Positions 1 through 7,556 are shown, numbered from the stretch's first letter. The stretch is DNA of 17,394 bases from an uncultured Granulicatella sp. (GCF_938030755.1 NZ_CALHIF010000052.1:1-17394), one strand, 5' to 3'. Notes: generated by a model not told the origin, from the letters alone. Numbers and translations: made by a program.

Positions 1-2085
1 TTTCACGAAGCCTTTTTTCAGTTTCGAAATGTGCACAAGGCCGTCTTGTTTCACACCGATATCGACGAATGCTCCGAAGTCTACTACGTTACGAACGGTT
101 CCTTCGAGTTCCATTCCCACTTGTAAGTCTTCCATCTTCAAGACATCACTACGTAAGATTGGTCCTGCGACTTCTTCACGTGGGTCACGTCCTGGTTTCA
201 ATAATCCATCCAACACTAACTCCAACGTTTCTTGTCCGATACCAAATTCTTCTTTCAACGCTTTCGTATTCAGTCCTTTAAGAGCTTCCTCTAACTCCGG
301 TGAACCAAGCGCTAATTTTTCAGCATTGGCTTTTTTCAAAATGGCTTTAGCAACATCATAAGACTCTGGGTGAATATCAGTACCGTCAAATGGGTTCGTT
401 CCATCAATGATTCGTAAGAACCCAACGGCTTGCTCGTAAGCTTTTGGCCCTAAGCGAGGTACTTTCTTCAATTGCGTACGGTTTGTGAACTTGCCGTTTT
501 CGTCACGGAAAGCGACCACGTTTGCTGCGGTGGTTTTCGTTAATCCGGCAATATGCTCTAGAAGAGCGGCACTAGCCGTATTTACATTTACCCCAACCTT
601 GTTCACGGCTGTTTCAACGACAAAGTCTAACTGCTCATCTAATTGTTTTTCTGGAACGTCGTGTTGATATTGTCCAACCCCAACAGCTTTTGGATCGATT
701 TTAACCAATTCTGCTAGTGGGTCTTGTAAGCGACGAGCGATGCTGACTGCTGAACGCTCTTCGACTTGGTAATCTGGGAATTCCTGACGTGCAATATCGC
801 TAGCAGAATATACTGATGCACCTGCTTCACTGACGATGGTATACACAACCTTACGAGGGATTTGTCGTAATTGTTCCGCCACGAATTGTTCAGACTCACG
901 GCTAGCCGTTCCATTTCCAATCGCCACAAGTGTCACTCCGTATTGTTCCACTATGTGACGGAATTGTCCGCCGGCTTGAGCACGTTTGGCTTCTGAAGCT
1001 CCTACGTGAGGGTAAATCACAGACTTACCAAGTACTTTTCCTGTTTCATCGATTACCGCTAATTTACATCCAGTACGGTACGCTGGGTCGAGCCCTAGGA
1101 TGACTTGGCCTTTCATCGGCGCTTGTAATAATAAGTTTTTCAAGTTCTCTCCGAAAATGGCAATCGCTTGTGTTTGCGCCTTTTCACTTAATTCATTTCG
1201 GATTTCGCGTTCAATCGCTGGTCCGATGAATCGTTTGTAACTTTCTTCAATTGCGCCTTCGACAATCGGTGCAGATGGTGAAGACTGATTTTTAATTTTT
1301 TCTTCTTTAATCTTTGTAAGAGGATTTGTCACATCGACTTCAATCGTCACGCGGACGACGTCTTCTTTTTCTGCACGGTTAAGAGCAAGCACACGGTGAG
1401 GAACGATGGATTTCACGGGCTCTTCGTAGTCGTAGTACATTTCGTAGACTTTCTTCTCGTCGAGCTCTTCTTTCTTCACAACAGATTTCACGATACCATT
1501 CTTTTGCGTAAATTGACGTAATTGTTTACGATATTTCGCTTCATCGGAAATCCATTCGGCGATAATTTCTACGGCTCCGTTAATCGCATCTTCAACCGTT
1601 AAAATCGCTTTTTCTTCATTGATAAACGTTGCCGCTTTTTCTTCTACAGAATCCTTCGTCGTCATGAGTAACCATAATGCGAACGGCTCTAAGCCTGCTT
1701 CTTTAGCAATCGTTGCCTTCGTGCGGCGTTTTTGTTTATACGGACGATAAATATCTTCTAATGCCGTTAAAGTTGTCGCCTTGCTTAAAGATGCCGTAAT
1801 CTCTGGAGTGAGTTTTCCTTGTTCGTCAATCAGACGACTAATTTCTTCTTTTCGTTTTTCGAAGTTTTCCAAATAACGTTGGCGCTCTTCGATTTCACGG
1901 ATTTGCACTTCATCTAAAGAACCAGTTTGATCTTTACGATAACGTGCAATAAACGGTACGGTATTCCCATCTTGCAGTAGACCTAATACCGTATCAATTT
2001 GTTTTGGTTTATATTGAGTGAGTTCTGCCTTCACAAGCGCTACGGAACGCTCGTATGCAGTAATTTCAGTTGTTTGTTCTGTCAT
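1..2085 (-). CDS. tex: Transcription accessory / RNA-binding protein Tex (C-terminus cut by window edge)
   Basis: Cytoplasmic nucleic-acid-binding protein of the Tex/YhgF family, involved in transcription and RNA metabolism. The reading frame is open from the ATG at 2085 to base 1, giving 695 codons. Family members are a little over 700 residues, so only a short tail is missing. Translation shows the Tex N-terminal helical region (start MTEQTTEITAYERS), then a YqgF/RNase H-like domain from about residue 325 (ILGLDPAYRTG). Next comes a helix-hairpin-helix region (NVNTASAALLEHIAGL, then KVPRLGPKAYEQAVGFLR). The C-terminal S1 domain starts near residue 651 (GTVRNVVDFGAFVDIGVKQD, then GLVHISKLKKGF). 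An AAAGGGAG ribosome binding site sits about 8 bases before the ATG. The gene follows the purine permease but a terminator separates them. I see no convincing promoter in the roughly 50 bases between that terminator and the start. Confidence 0.95.
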   Translation of the reverse strand, partial: MTEQTTEITAYERSVALVKAELTQYKPKQIDTVLGLLQDGNTVPFIARYRKDQTGSLDEVQIREIEERQRYLENFEKRKEEISRLIDEQGKLTPEITASLSKATTLTALEDIYRPYKQKRRTKATIAKEAGLEPFALWLLMTTKDSVEEKAATFINEEKAILTVEDAINGAVEIIAEWISDEAKYRKQLRQFTQKNGIVKSVVKKEELDEKKVYEMYYDYEEPVKSIVPHRVLALNRAEKEDVVRVTIEVDVTNPLTKIKEEKIKNQSSPSAPIVEGAIEESYKRFIGPAIEREIRNELSEKAQTQAIAIFGENLKNLLLQAPMKGQVILGLDPAYRTGCKLAVIDETGKVLGKSVIYPHVGASEAKRAQAGGQFRHIVEQYGVTLVAIGNGTASRESEQFVAEQLRQIPRKVVYTIVSEAGASVYSASDIARQEFPDYQVEERSAVSIARRLQDPLAELVKIDPKAVGVGQYQHDVPEKQLDEQLDFVVETAVNKVGVNVNTASAALLEHIAGLTKTTAANVVAFRDENGKFTNRTQLKKVPRLGPKAYEQAVGFLRIIDGTNPFDGTDIHPESYDVAKAILKKANAEKLALGSPELEEALKGLNTKALKEEFGIGQETLELVLDGLLKPGRDPREEVAGPILRSDVLKMEDLQVGMELEGTVRNVVDFGAFVDIGVKQDGLVHISKLKKGFVK

Positions 2086-2135
2086 AGTCAACTCCCTTTC
2101 TGTCTCCTCTATCCTATCATGAAATAAAAGGAAAA

Positions 2136-2161
2136 GCACCTAAGCAAAAATACTTAGGTGC
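2136..2161 (-). terminator. Rho-independent terminator after the purine permease
   Basis: A perfect 9-base-pair stem (GCACCTAAG / CTTAGGTGC) with an 8-base loop. On the minus strand it is followed by the T-rich run TTTTCCTTTTATTTC. It lies about 55 bases after the permease stop codon and just before tex. Confidence 0.85.
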
Positions 2162-2214
2162 CCTATTACGGCCATAGTTCAATAAAATGATTCAATATCA
2201 GCTGATTTTTACTC

Positions 2215-3678
2215 TTATAAAAGAGCTAAGATAATGAAGTTGAGGATGAATAATCCTGTAGCGACCCATAAAATTGGGTGAATGTCTTTTGATTGACCAG
2301 TAATAACTTTCACTAAGCAGTAGAAGATGAATCCTGCTGCGATACCGTAAGAGATACTGTAGCAAAGAGCCATGAAAATTCCGGCAAAGAACGCTGGAAT
2401 GGCTTCGTCCAATTCGTCCCATTTCACATCAGCGAATGAAGAAAGCATCATTACCCCAACGATAATTAATGCTGGCGCTGTTGCTTCTGCAGGAACGATT
2501 CCCACAAATGGTGCTAACAGTGTTGATAATAGGAAGAGACCTGCCGTCACGACTGCTGTTAAACCAGTACGCCCACCTGCACCGATTCCGGCTGCACTTT
2601 CAACATAGGTAGTTGTATTTGAAGTACCAAAGATAGCCCCGATAGAAGTCCCTATCGCATCTGCGAATAAGGCTTTGTCCATCTTAGAAGAGAACCCAGA
2701 TCCGTTTTCCAGTTGACGTTCGTCTTCTTCCGAGAAGATACCTGTTTTACGACCTGTACCGATGAAGGTTCCAAGTGTGTCAAATGTATCTGATAAGCTG
2801 AATGCAAAAATGGTCATTAATACTAAAGGTAAGCGAGAAGGATCGGAGAAGAGTTTCAAGATTCCTTCTGAACCAAAGGCTGCCATGAATGTTGTACCTA
2901 AGTCATTGAACGCTGCTCCTAGTGAGTTGCTTTCAAAGCTTACTTTTGATAAATCGACAACTCCCATTGGAATCGCTAAAAGTGTCGTTAAAACAATCCC
3001 AAGCAAGATAGCCCCTCGAACTTTTTTCAATAATAAGACTACCGTAATCACTAACCCAATCACTGCAAGAAGTGCTCCTGGAGACGTGAAGTTTACAAGA
3101 GATGGAACGATTCCACCGTTTGAGTTCACGCTGAACACGCCGCCTTTATACGCTTCTGTTGCGACATTATATGCAGCGCCGTTTACTTGAGTAATGGTTT
3201 TTGAATCAGAAAGGAATTCTAATAGGTTGGCGTTTTTCAAACCGATATATGCGATGAAAATCCCAATCCCGCCTCCGATGGCGTGTTGCATACTGACCGG
3301 AATGGCTTTTATAATCATCTTACGAACTTTAGTGACTGTAATGAAAATGTTGAATAAACCACAAATAAATACCATTGCTAACGCTTCTTGCCAAGTGAAG
3401 CCAAGGCCGAATACAACTGTAAATGTAAAGAACGCATTCAACCCCATCCCTGGTGCTAATGCGTAAGGAACGTTTGCGAAAAGACCCATCACTAATGTGC
3501 TGACAACTGTTGCGATAATCGTTGATAAGAAGACCGCTTGGAATGGCATCCCCGTTTTACTTAGAATATTCGGATTGACAAAAATAATGTAAGACATCGC
3601 AAAAAATGTCGTTAACCCTGCCACGAATTCGGTAGCTAGAGTGGTGCCGTTCTCTTTCAGTTTAAAAAACTTTTCCAT
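2215..3678 (-). CDS. pbuG: NCS2-family purine permease, PbuG/AzgA type (guanine/hypoxanthine)
   Basis: Integral membrane nucleobase:cation symporter of 487 residues, the usual length for the AzgA-like branch of NCS2 transporters that import hypoxanthine, guanine or adenine. The N-terminus (FVAGLTTFFAMSYIIFVNPN) and the following APGMGLNAFFTFTVVFG segment are family hallmarks. So are SDTFDTLGTFIGTGRKTG and the GTSNTTTYVESAAGIGAGGR segment, which correspond to the substrate-binding half-helices. Most of the rest is hydrophobic, in keeping with 12-14 membrane segments. The start has AAAGGGG about 12 bases upstream. It is a single-gene unit: its own promoter lies at 3720-3748, a PurBox lies further upstream, and a terminator follows. 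The predicted leader is only about 35 bases, too short for a purine riboswitch. The exact base preference (guanine/hypoxanthine versus adenine) cannot be read from the sequence. Confidence 0.93.
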   Translation of the reverse strand: MEKFFKLKENGTTLATEFVAGLTTFFAMSYIIFVNPNILSKTGMPFQAVFLSTIIATVVSTLVMGLFANVPYALAPGMGLNAFFTFTVVFGLGFTWQEALAMVFICGLFNIFITVTKVRKMIIKAIPVSMQHAIGGGIGIFIAYIGLKNANLLEFLSDSKTITQVNGAAYNVATEAYKGGVFSVNSNGGIVPSLVNFTSPGALLAVIGLVITVVLLLKKVRGAILLGIVLTTLLAIPMGVVDLSKVSFESNSLGAAFNDLGTTFMAAFGSEGILKLFSDPSRLPLVLMTIFAFSLSDTFDTLGTFIGTGRKTGIFSEEDERQLENGSGFSSKMDKALFADAIGTSIGAIFGTSNTTTYVESAAGIGAGGRTGLTAVVTAGLFLLSTLLAPFVGIVPAEATAPALIIVGVMMLSSFADVKWDELDEAIPAFFAGIFMALCYSISYGIAAGFIFYCLVKVITGQSKDIHPILWVATGLFILNFIILALL

Positions 3679-3719
3679 TAAATTTCGAACCCCTTTACAA
3701 AAGAATGAGTGATGAATTT

Positions 3720-3748
3720 AGTATACAGAAAACTTAATCAAAAAACAA
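3720..3748 (-). promoter_or_regulatory. Sigma-A promoter of the purine permease
   Basis: On the minus strand, -35 TTGTTT (3743-3748), a 17-base spacer and -10 TATACT (3720-3725). This predicts a transcription start near 3713, about 35 bases before the ATG. Confidence 0.75.
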
Positions 3749-3756
3749 TATAAACA

Positions 3757-3795
3757 TCGAACTATTTTAAGTCTTTTTATTTAATTGTTCGCTAT
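3757..3795 (-). promoter_or_regulatory. PurR-binding region (PurBox pair) upstream of pbuG
   Basis: The minus strand carries AATAGCGAACAAT (3783-3795), which matches 12 of 13 positions of the lactococcal PurBox consensus AWWWCCGAACWWT. Its central G (complement of 3790) is about 77 bases upstream of the predicted transcription start, close to the -76 position known for PurR-activated Lactococcus promoters. A second, inverted and weaker box, AACATCGAACTAT on the plus strand (3753-3765), matches 11 of 13. The position upstream of the -35 fits activation by PurR better than steric repression. The consensus and spacing are from memory of the Lactococcus literature. Confidence 0.65.
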
Positions 3796-3911
3796 TTTAT
3801 TTAACCTTCGCATTAAATAACCTAAATAAATTAATATATATATATTTTTCACGAACGATAGACTCCACCTCACACTTTTCTTTATAGTTTTTATACTATA
3901 TGGACAACAAA

Positions 3912-3938
3912 AAAGAAGCAGCAAAAAGCTACTTCTTT
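3912..3938 (-). terminator. Rho-independent terminator after metQ
   Basis: An 11-base-pair stem with one G-U pair (AAAGAAGTAGC / GCTGCTTCTTT on the minus strand) and a TTTTT loop, followed by TTTTTTGTTG. It begins 10 bases after the metQ stop codon. Between it and the PurBox (about 3796-3911) I see only AT-rich sequence and a weak isolated PurBox-like ACGAACGATA at 3851-3860. Confidence 0.85.
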
Positions 3939-3948
3939 CTATAATGAA

Positions 3949-4797
3949 TTATTTTTCAGATTTCCAAACTGGGAAATATTGTCCAGGACCAATTTCGTCC
4001 ATTTTTTTAGCCACATCGTCTGTTTGATATAGCTCAACGATTTTTTTGTAAACTGGGTTATCTACATCTTTTCCATTCACAACGATGATGTTATAACGAT
4101 CTTTTGGAATCGTATCTAAGTGGTTTGCATCTGTAAAGATATTATCTTCAATCTTCAATCCAGCATCTTGAGCCATTGAACCATTGATAGAAGCTGCATC
4201 CACGTCTTGTAACATTTGCGGAGCTTGAGCAGATTCTGCTTCAATAATTTCTAAATTACGAGGGTTGCTTGTGATATCTGCTAGTGAAGCCTTTGTCCCC
4301 ACGCCCTCTTTCAACGTAATTAATCCCTCAGTTTGCAGTGCCACTAATGCACGACCTTGAATCGCTACCTCTTTTGGAACTAGAACTTTTGCTTTTTCAG
4401 GTAAATCTTTTAATGATTTATATTTTGTTGAGAAATAGTATAAAGGTGTGATGAAAGTCGTCCCAATTTCTTTTAAATCACTCCCTTTATCTTTGTTCCA
4501 TTGCGCTAAGTAAGCACGGTGTTGGAAGGCATTCATTTGAACAGAACCTTCTTCTAAAGCTGTATTTGGCAAAACATAGTCGTTCATTTCTACAACTTCG
4601 ATATTAATGTTTTCTTTCTTCGCTTTTTCAGCAACATAATCCCATAATTCATGAGCTGCACTCCCAACAACTGCAACTTTAACAGTTTGAGCTGCTTCAG
4701 TAGTAGCTTGCTTTACTTCTTCTTTTGATGTTTGACTTCCACATGCAGCTAATGTAATCGCCGCAATTGCTGTTAAAAATAAGTGTTTGATTTTCAT
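3949..4797 (-). CDS. metQ: MetQ/NlpA-family methionine ABC transporter substrate-binding lipoprotein
   Basis: Membrane-anchored binding protein of 282 residues. A lipoprotein signal (MKIKHLFLTAIAAITLAAC) places the lipidated cysteine at residue 19. The mature part has the NlpA/MetQ fold signatures: VKVAVVGSAAHELWDYVAEK at the start, then VVEMNDYVLPNTALEEGSVQ, MNAFQHRAYL and a GTTFITPLYYFSTKYKSL-type strand. DRYNIIVVNGKDVDNPVYKK follows near the C-terminus. It should capture methionine (or a related amino acid) for a MetNI ABC transporter. No metN or metI is adjacent, so the ATPase and permease must be encoded elsewhere. The ribosome binding site GGAGG is well placed. A T-box leader upstream with ATG specifier candidates supports methionine as the regulated amino acid. 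Confidence 0.93.
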   Translation of the reverse strand: MKIKHLFLTAIAAITLAACGSQTSKEEVKQATTEAAQTVKVAVVGSAAHELWDYVAEKAKKENINIEVVEMNDYVLPNTALEEGSVQMNAFQHRAYLAQWNKDKGSDLKEIGTTFITPLYYFSTKYKSLKDLPEKAKVLVPKEVAIQGRALVALQTEGLITLKEGVGTKASLADITSNPRNLEIIEAESAQAPQMLQDVDAASINGSMAQDAGLKIEDNIFTDANHLDTIPKDRYNIIVVNGKDVDNPVYKKIVELYQTDDVAKKMDEIGPGQYFPVWKSEK

Positions 4798-4878
4798 TGT
4801 TTTTCCTCCAATAATTGTATTTATTTTTTTATCAAGCTATATCGTCTACCCATTCCCCCTCATTTTATCGAACACAAT

Positions 4879-5157
4879 AAAAAAATCCTCTGCCCCAAAT
4901 GGACAAAGGACGATCATTTCAATAATACCGTGTTACCACCTTTATTCGTTCATTCATCACTGAATAAACCTCAATCGATTCCATTGATTCATCTTTGAAA
5001 TCGTGTCGCTATAACGGGCGCCCCGTACTTTCCTTACTTCTCAAGCTCAAAAAGTCCACTCAATGGCCATTTTCATCTTCTTATCACTACTTGGTTTCAC
5101 CAACCCCAAGCTCTCTACTAATGCCTCAAAGATTACTTTCCATCTCATCGCGTTATA
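4879..5157 (-). promoter_or_regulatory. T-box leader (probable methionine-sensing) controlling metQ
   Basis: The minus strand carries the hallmark T-box sequence AAAGGTGGTAACACGG at 4928-4943. Its TGGT bulge would pair with an ACCA tRNA end, which fits tRNA-Met with discriminator A. Upstream lies a long stem I region with a distal stem-loop (CTTGGGGTTGGTGAAACCAAG interrupted by its loop) and an AGAGAG stretch. Two ATG triplets sit where the specifier should be (complements of 5074-5076 and 5068-5070). Downstream is an intrinsic terminator that competes with the antiterminator. Uncharged tRNA would bind and allow read-through into metQ. Which ATG is the true specifier is undecided. Confidence 0.88.
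4886..4910 (-). terminator. T-box leader terminator
   Basis: On the minus strand, TCCTTTGTCC pairs with GGGCAGAGGA over 10 pairs, two of them G-U, around a 5-base loop, and TTTTTTTATTG follows. It is the conditional terminator of the metQ T-box. Confidence 0.88.
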
Positions 5158-5163
5158 GATTGA

Positions 5164-5191
5164 ATTATACAACTAATCTATAATATGTCAA
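5164..5191 (-). promoter_or_regulatory. Sigma-A promoter of the T-box/metQ unit
   Basis: On the minus strand, consensus -35 TTGACA (5186-5191), a 16-base spacer and consensus -10 TATAAT (5164-5169), with predicted transcription start near 5157, just before stem I of the T-box. Between this promoter and the prsA terminator (5192-5261) I see nothing further. Confidence 0.9.
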
Positions 5192-5261
5192 CAATTATCT
5201 ATGAGGTAAAGACACTTTTAACAGAAAAGACACTAAAAACACAAATTTGGTCATAAAAAAA

Positions 5262-5296
5262 TCCTCGAGAAGCTATTTCCAATAGCCCCTCGAGGA
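5262..5296 (-). terminator. Rho-independent terminator after prsA
   Basis: A two-part hairpin: outer stem TCCTCGAG / CTCGAGGA (8 pairs) and inner stem GCTATT / AATAGC (6 pairs) with a 2-base interior loop on each side. On the minus strand it is followed by TTTTTTTATG. Confidence 0.9.
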
Positions 5297-5334
5297 AAAC
5301 TTCGTATTCGTTATCAGCAAATGCTGTATAAGAA

Positions 5335-6282
5335 TTATTTAGAAGATGTTGTTGTTGAATCAGCTGCATCTAAGAAGTTCTTCAATGCATTTTGTAAGCT
5401 TTCATCAGAAATCTTCACGTCAGCACCTTTCAATAAATCCACCATTGTTTGATGTAAGTATGCAGAATCTTTTAATTTTGCTTGTAGCATTTCTTCTTCC
5501 ATTTGAGATTTTACTTCATCAAATGGTTTCTTCTCACCTTTGTCTAACATCTTAATAATGTGGTAACCAAATTGAGTTTCAACTGGAGTTTCTGTGATAT
5601 CTCCTACATTTTTCAAGTTGTAAGATGCTTCAGAGAACTCTTTTACCATATCTGAACGTTTGAATGGTCCGATTTCTCCACCTTTAGAAGCTGTACCTGT
5701 ATCAGCAGAGTTTTCTTTCGCTAATTCAGAAAAATCAGCGCCATCTTTTAATTTTTTAATTAATTCTTCCGCTTTTGCTTTTGCAGCTGCTTTTTCTTCA
5801 TCAGAAGCTGTAGATTTAGCCGCAATCAAGATATGTTGTACTTTGATTTGTGGTTCCCACTCATCGTAGTATTTTTTAATATCTTCATCTGTAAATGCTG
5901 CAGCTTTTTTAACAGCAGCCGTCATTAATTTGTTTAAGTAAATGGTTTGACGGTAAGCATCTACTGAAGCAATTCCGCTTTGTTTTAAAGCGGCTAACAT
6001 TCCGCTTTCGCCACCATATTGAGCCACTAATTTAGCAACTTCTTGTTCAGCATCTTCTTTTAATTTTTTAGAATCTTCTACTGAACCTTCTAAAACTTTT
6101 GTTAAGACTAAACGTTGTAAAGTTTGTTCCCCAACGGTTTCTTTCATTGCATTGACAAACTCTTCTCTTGTCACATTACCATATTTTGTAGTAGCAATTG
6201 TTTCTGAATTCGTATTATTTGAGCAAGCCGCTAATGCTAAAGTTGAAGCTAGCACTAACATTCCTGTGAATTTTTTCTTCAT
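5335..6282 (-). CDS. prsA: Foldase lipoprotein PrsA (parvulin-type peptidyl-prolyl isomerase)
   Basis: Extracytoplasmic, membrane-anchored chaperone that helps secreted proteins fold after Sec export. The 315-residue product starts with a lipoprotein signal (MKKKFTGMLVLASTLALAAC), with lipidated Cys20. A helical N-terminal chaperone region (about 30-145) is followed by a parvulin domain at about 147-246. Visible motifs there are VQHILIAAK, GADFSELAKENSADTGTASK, GGEIGPFKRSDMVKEF and QFGYHIIKM. A helical C-terminal segment and a Ser/Thr-rich tail (STTTSSK) complete it. Length and domain order are typical of Firmicute PrsA. GGAGAGGG lies about 6 bases before the ATG. It is a single-gene unit with an extended -10 promoter inside a short palindrome and a strong terminator. 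The second family member found in some species is not in this window. Confidence 0.95.
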   Translation of the reverse strand: MKKKFTGMLVLASTLALAACSNNTNSETIATTKYGNVTREEFVNAMKETVGEQTLQRLVLTKVLEGSVEDSKKLKEDAEQEVAKLVAQYGGESGMLAALKQSGIASVDAYRQTIYLNKLMTAAVKKAAAFTDEDIKKYYDEWEPQIKVQHILIAAKSTASDEEKAAAKAKAEELIKKLKDGADFSELAKENSADTGTASKGGEIGPFKRSDMVKEFSEASYNLKNVGDITETPVETQFGYHIIKMLDKGEKKPFDEVKSQMEEEMLQAKLKDSAYLHQTMVDLLKGADVKISDESLQNALKNFLDAADSTTTSSK

Positions 6283-6317
6283 AAAATTCCCTCTCCTATT
6301 GGTTTCTTTTTTAATCG

Positions 6318-6335
6318 ATGGTATTAATATACCAT
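6318..6335 (-). promoter_or_regulatory. Probable prsA promoter (extended -10) inside an 18-base palindrome
   Basis: On the minus strand TGG-TATATT forms an extended -10 (6326-6334) with no good -35. It lies entirely within the near-palindrome ATGGTAT-4-ATACCAT (6318-6335, 7-base arms). An operator that overlaps the promoter is possible, but the palindrome matches no regulator site I know. Confidence 0.45.
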
Positions 6336-6404
6336 AGTTCTAAACTCTTTCCTAGTTTTCTAGTCCACTCTTACCTTTTCTTAACTTTCTCTTGGACTAA
6401 AAAA

Positions 6405-6429
6405 GAGCCGAGTTTTGTATGCCCGACTC
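6405..6429 (-). terminator. Rho-independent terminator after the LysM/3D gene
   Basis: On the minus strand GAGTCGGG pairs with CTCGGCTC (8 pairs, two G-U) and is followed by TTTTTTAG. It lies about 30 bases after the stop codon. Confidence 0.85.
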
Positions 6430-6461
6430 CTCATAAAGTTAAGTTAAGTTCTATTCAGTAA

Positions 6462-7214
6462 TTATTGTAATACTCGAATAGTAATTGTACGACGTCCAAA
6501 GTTATAGACATCATTTAAATTCACTAAGTGAACATCAATTCTGTTTCCGTAAATCGCGCCACCAGTATCTGCAGCACGGAATACACCATAACCTGGAATT
6601 TCAACATATGATCCTAATGGAATGACACTTGGGTCAACCGCGATCACATTTGGTTCATTCACAAGGTTTGTTCCATCAGCAGTGTAGTTTGATAAACCTG
6701 CTTCATTATATGAATAGGCTGTTGCTTCTACTGTTAAGTAGTAGCCATTTTGGCTTGATGAAGCAGCTTGAGTCGTTTTAGTTGCTTGAGCAGTCTCATT
6801 GCTTGCTGAAGTGGTTGCTTCTGACTTCTCTACTTCTTTTACCTCTTTGTTTTCTTGAACACGGTAAGAATGTTCTTGAGAGCCATTATTGACAGTCACT
6901 TCTTTTTGGTCTGCTGAGAAGCGTAATACTGTTCCTGGGTAAATAAGGTTCGCATTTTGAATCTCGTTTACTTGAACAAGTGAATCTAGTGAAGCGCCTG
7001 TTGCTTCAGAGATTACTGATAAAGTATCTCCCCATTTAATTGTGTACTCTTGTACCCCTTTGTCATCTTTTTTCACATCTTGTTTTACTTGTTCAACAGT
7101 ACGCGCTATCCATTCTACTTCATTTGCACTTGCTGAATTCGCTGTAAAACCTGCATAGCCAAATAGGGCAAGTGATGCTGTCACCATCATCAATTGTTTC
7201 TTGATTGGTTTCAT
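6462..7214 (-). CDS. Secreted LysM and 3D-domain cell-wall protein (YocH-like)
   Basis: A secreted peptidoglycan-associated protein of 250 residues. A Sec signal peptide occupies residues 1-30, with likely cleavage after SASA. One LysM domain lies at about 56-99 (YTIKWGDTLSVISEATGAS ... IYPGTVLRF) and should bind peptidoglycan. A Ser/Thr/Ala/Glu-rich linker covers about 122-155. The 3D domain at about 160-249 keeps its three aspartates (D194 in VDPSVIPLGS, D216 in AADTGGAI, D227 in NRIDVHLV). This domain is related to the MltA catalytic fold, so wall-hydrolase activity is likely. I chose the ATG at 7214 because AAAGGAAA lies just upstream and the signal peptide starts there. The frame continues to an ATG at 7301, but that extension is polar and has no ribosome binding site. 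A WalR-like box upstream fits the regulation of B. subtilis YocH-type wall hydrolases. Confidence 0.88.
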   Translation of the reverse strand: MKPIKKQLMMVTASLALFGYAGFTANSASANEVEWIARTVEQVKQDVKKDDKGVQEYTIKWGDTLSVISEATGASLDSLVQVNEIQNANLIYPGTVLRFSADQKEVTVNNGSQEHSYRVQENKEVKEVEKSEATTSASNETAQATKTTQAASSSQNGYYLTVEATAYSYNEAGLSNYTADGTNLVNEPNVIAVDPSVIPLGSYVEIPGYGVFRAADTGGAIYGNRIDVHLVNLNDVYNFGRRTITIRVLQ

Positions 7215-7259
7215 ATTTTCCTTTCCGACTTTTGACTCTTTCATAGAATTCAAAAATCT

Positions 7260-7289
7260 CGTTCGCATAATTTTTTTGAGTCGCGAACG
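7260..7289 (-). promoter_or_regulatory. 5' leader hairpin of the LysM/3D gene
   Basis: A 7-base-pair perfect stem (CGTTCGC / GCGAACG) with a 16-base AT-rich loop lies about 45 bases before the start codon, inside the predicted untranslated leader. It lacks a T-run, so it is not an ordinary terminator. An mRNA-stability or translation role is conjecture. Confidence 0.35.
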
Positions 7290-7333
7290 TAATGAATGCA
7301 ATTATGTTACCATGAAAAAAAATGAAAGTGTTG

Positions 7334-7362
7334 ATTTTATGCCCTTTGTTAAGGTCACTTAA
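7334..7362 (-). promoter_or_regulatory. Candidate promoter of the LysM/3D gene
   Basis: On the minus strand, weak -35 TTAAGT (7357-7362), a 17-base spacer and -10 TAAAAT (7334-7339). The poor -35 would fit an activator-dependent promoter. This is the best candidate I can find in the 7215-7550 gap, not a certain call. Confidence 0.4.
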
Positions 7363-7388
7363 TTTTTTTGACTTTTTCTGATGTTATT

Positions 7389-7405
7389 GTTACAAACAAA
7401 TGACA
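7389..7405 (-). promoter_or_regulatory. WalR-like box upstream of the LysM/3D gene
   Basis: The minus strand reads TGTCAT-TTGTT-TGTAAC, which matches 11 of 12 positions of the WalR (YycF) direct-repeat consensus TGTWAH-N5-TGTWAH. It lies roughly 60-80 bases upstream of the predicted start of transcription. WalR controls LysM/3D wall hydrolases such as yocH in B. subtilis, so the site and the gene agree. Confidence 0.5.
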
Positions 7406-7556
7406 AGAACATATGTTTCTGCAATATTCGACATCTTTCTGTAACGTTTTCGTAGAACTTTCTTAGATTCTTGGTCATATTTTTTTCATTTATTACATCA
7501 TTTTAGGCTCTTTTCAAAGAAAAAATCGCATTAAATCGAAAGTTTTATCAAAAAAA

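Noticed and set aside
3679..3719. Purine riboswitch ahead of the purine permease
   Set aside because: The predicted leader is about 35 bases and none of the conserved purine-aptamer core sequences appear there or further upstream.
3851..3860. Third PurBox-like ACGAACGATA
   Set aside because: It matches only the CGAAC core, lacks the AT-rich flanks of the consensus, and is too far from the promoter.
7215..7301. Longer N-terminus of the LysM/3D protein starting at 7301
   Set aside because: The extension has no ribosome binding site, crosses the leader hairpin, and would bury the signal peptide. The ATG at 7214 has AAAGGAAA directly upstream.
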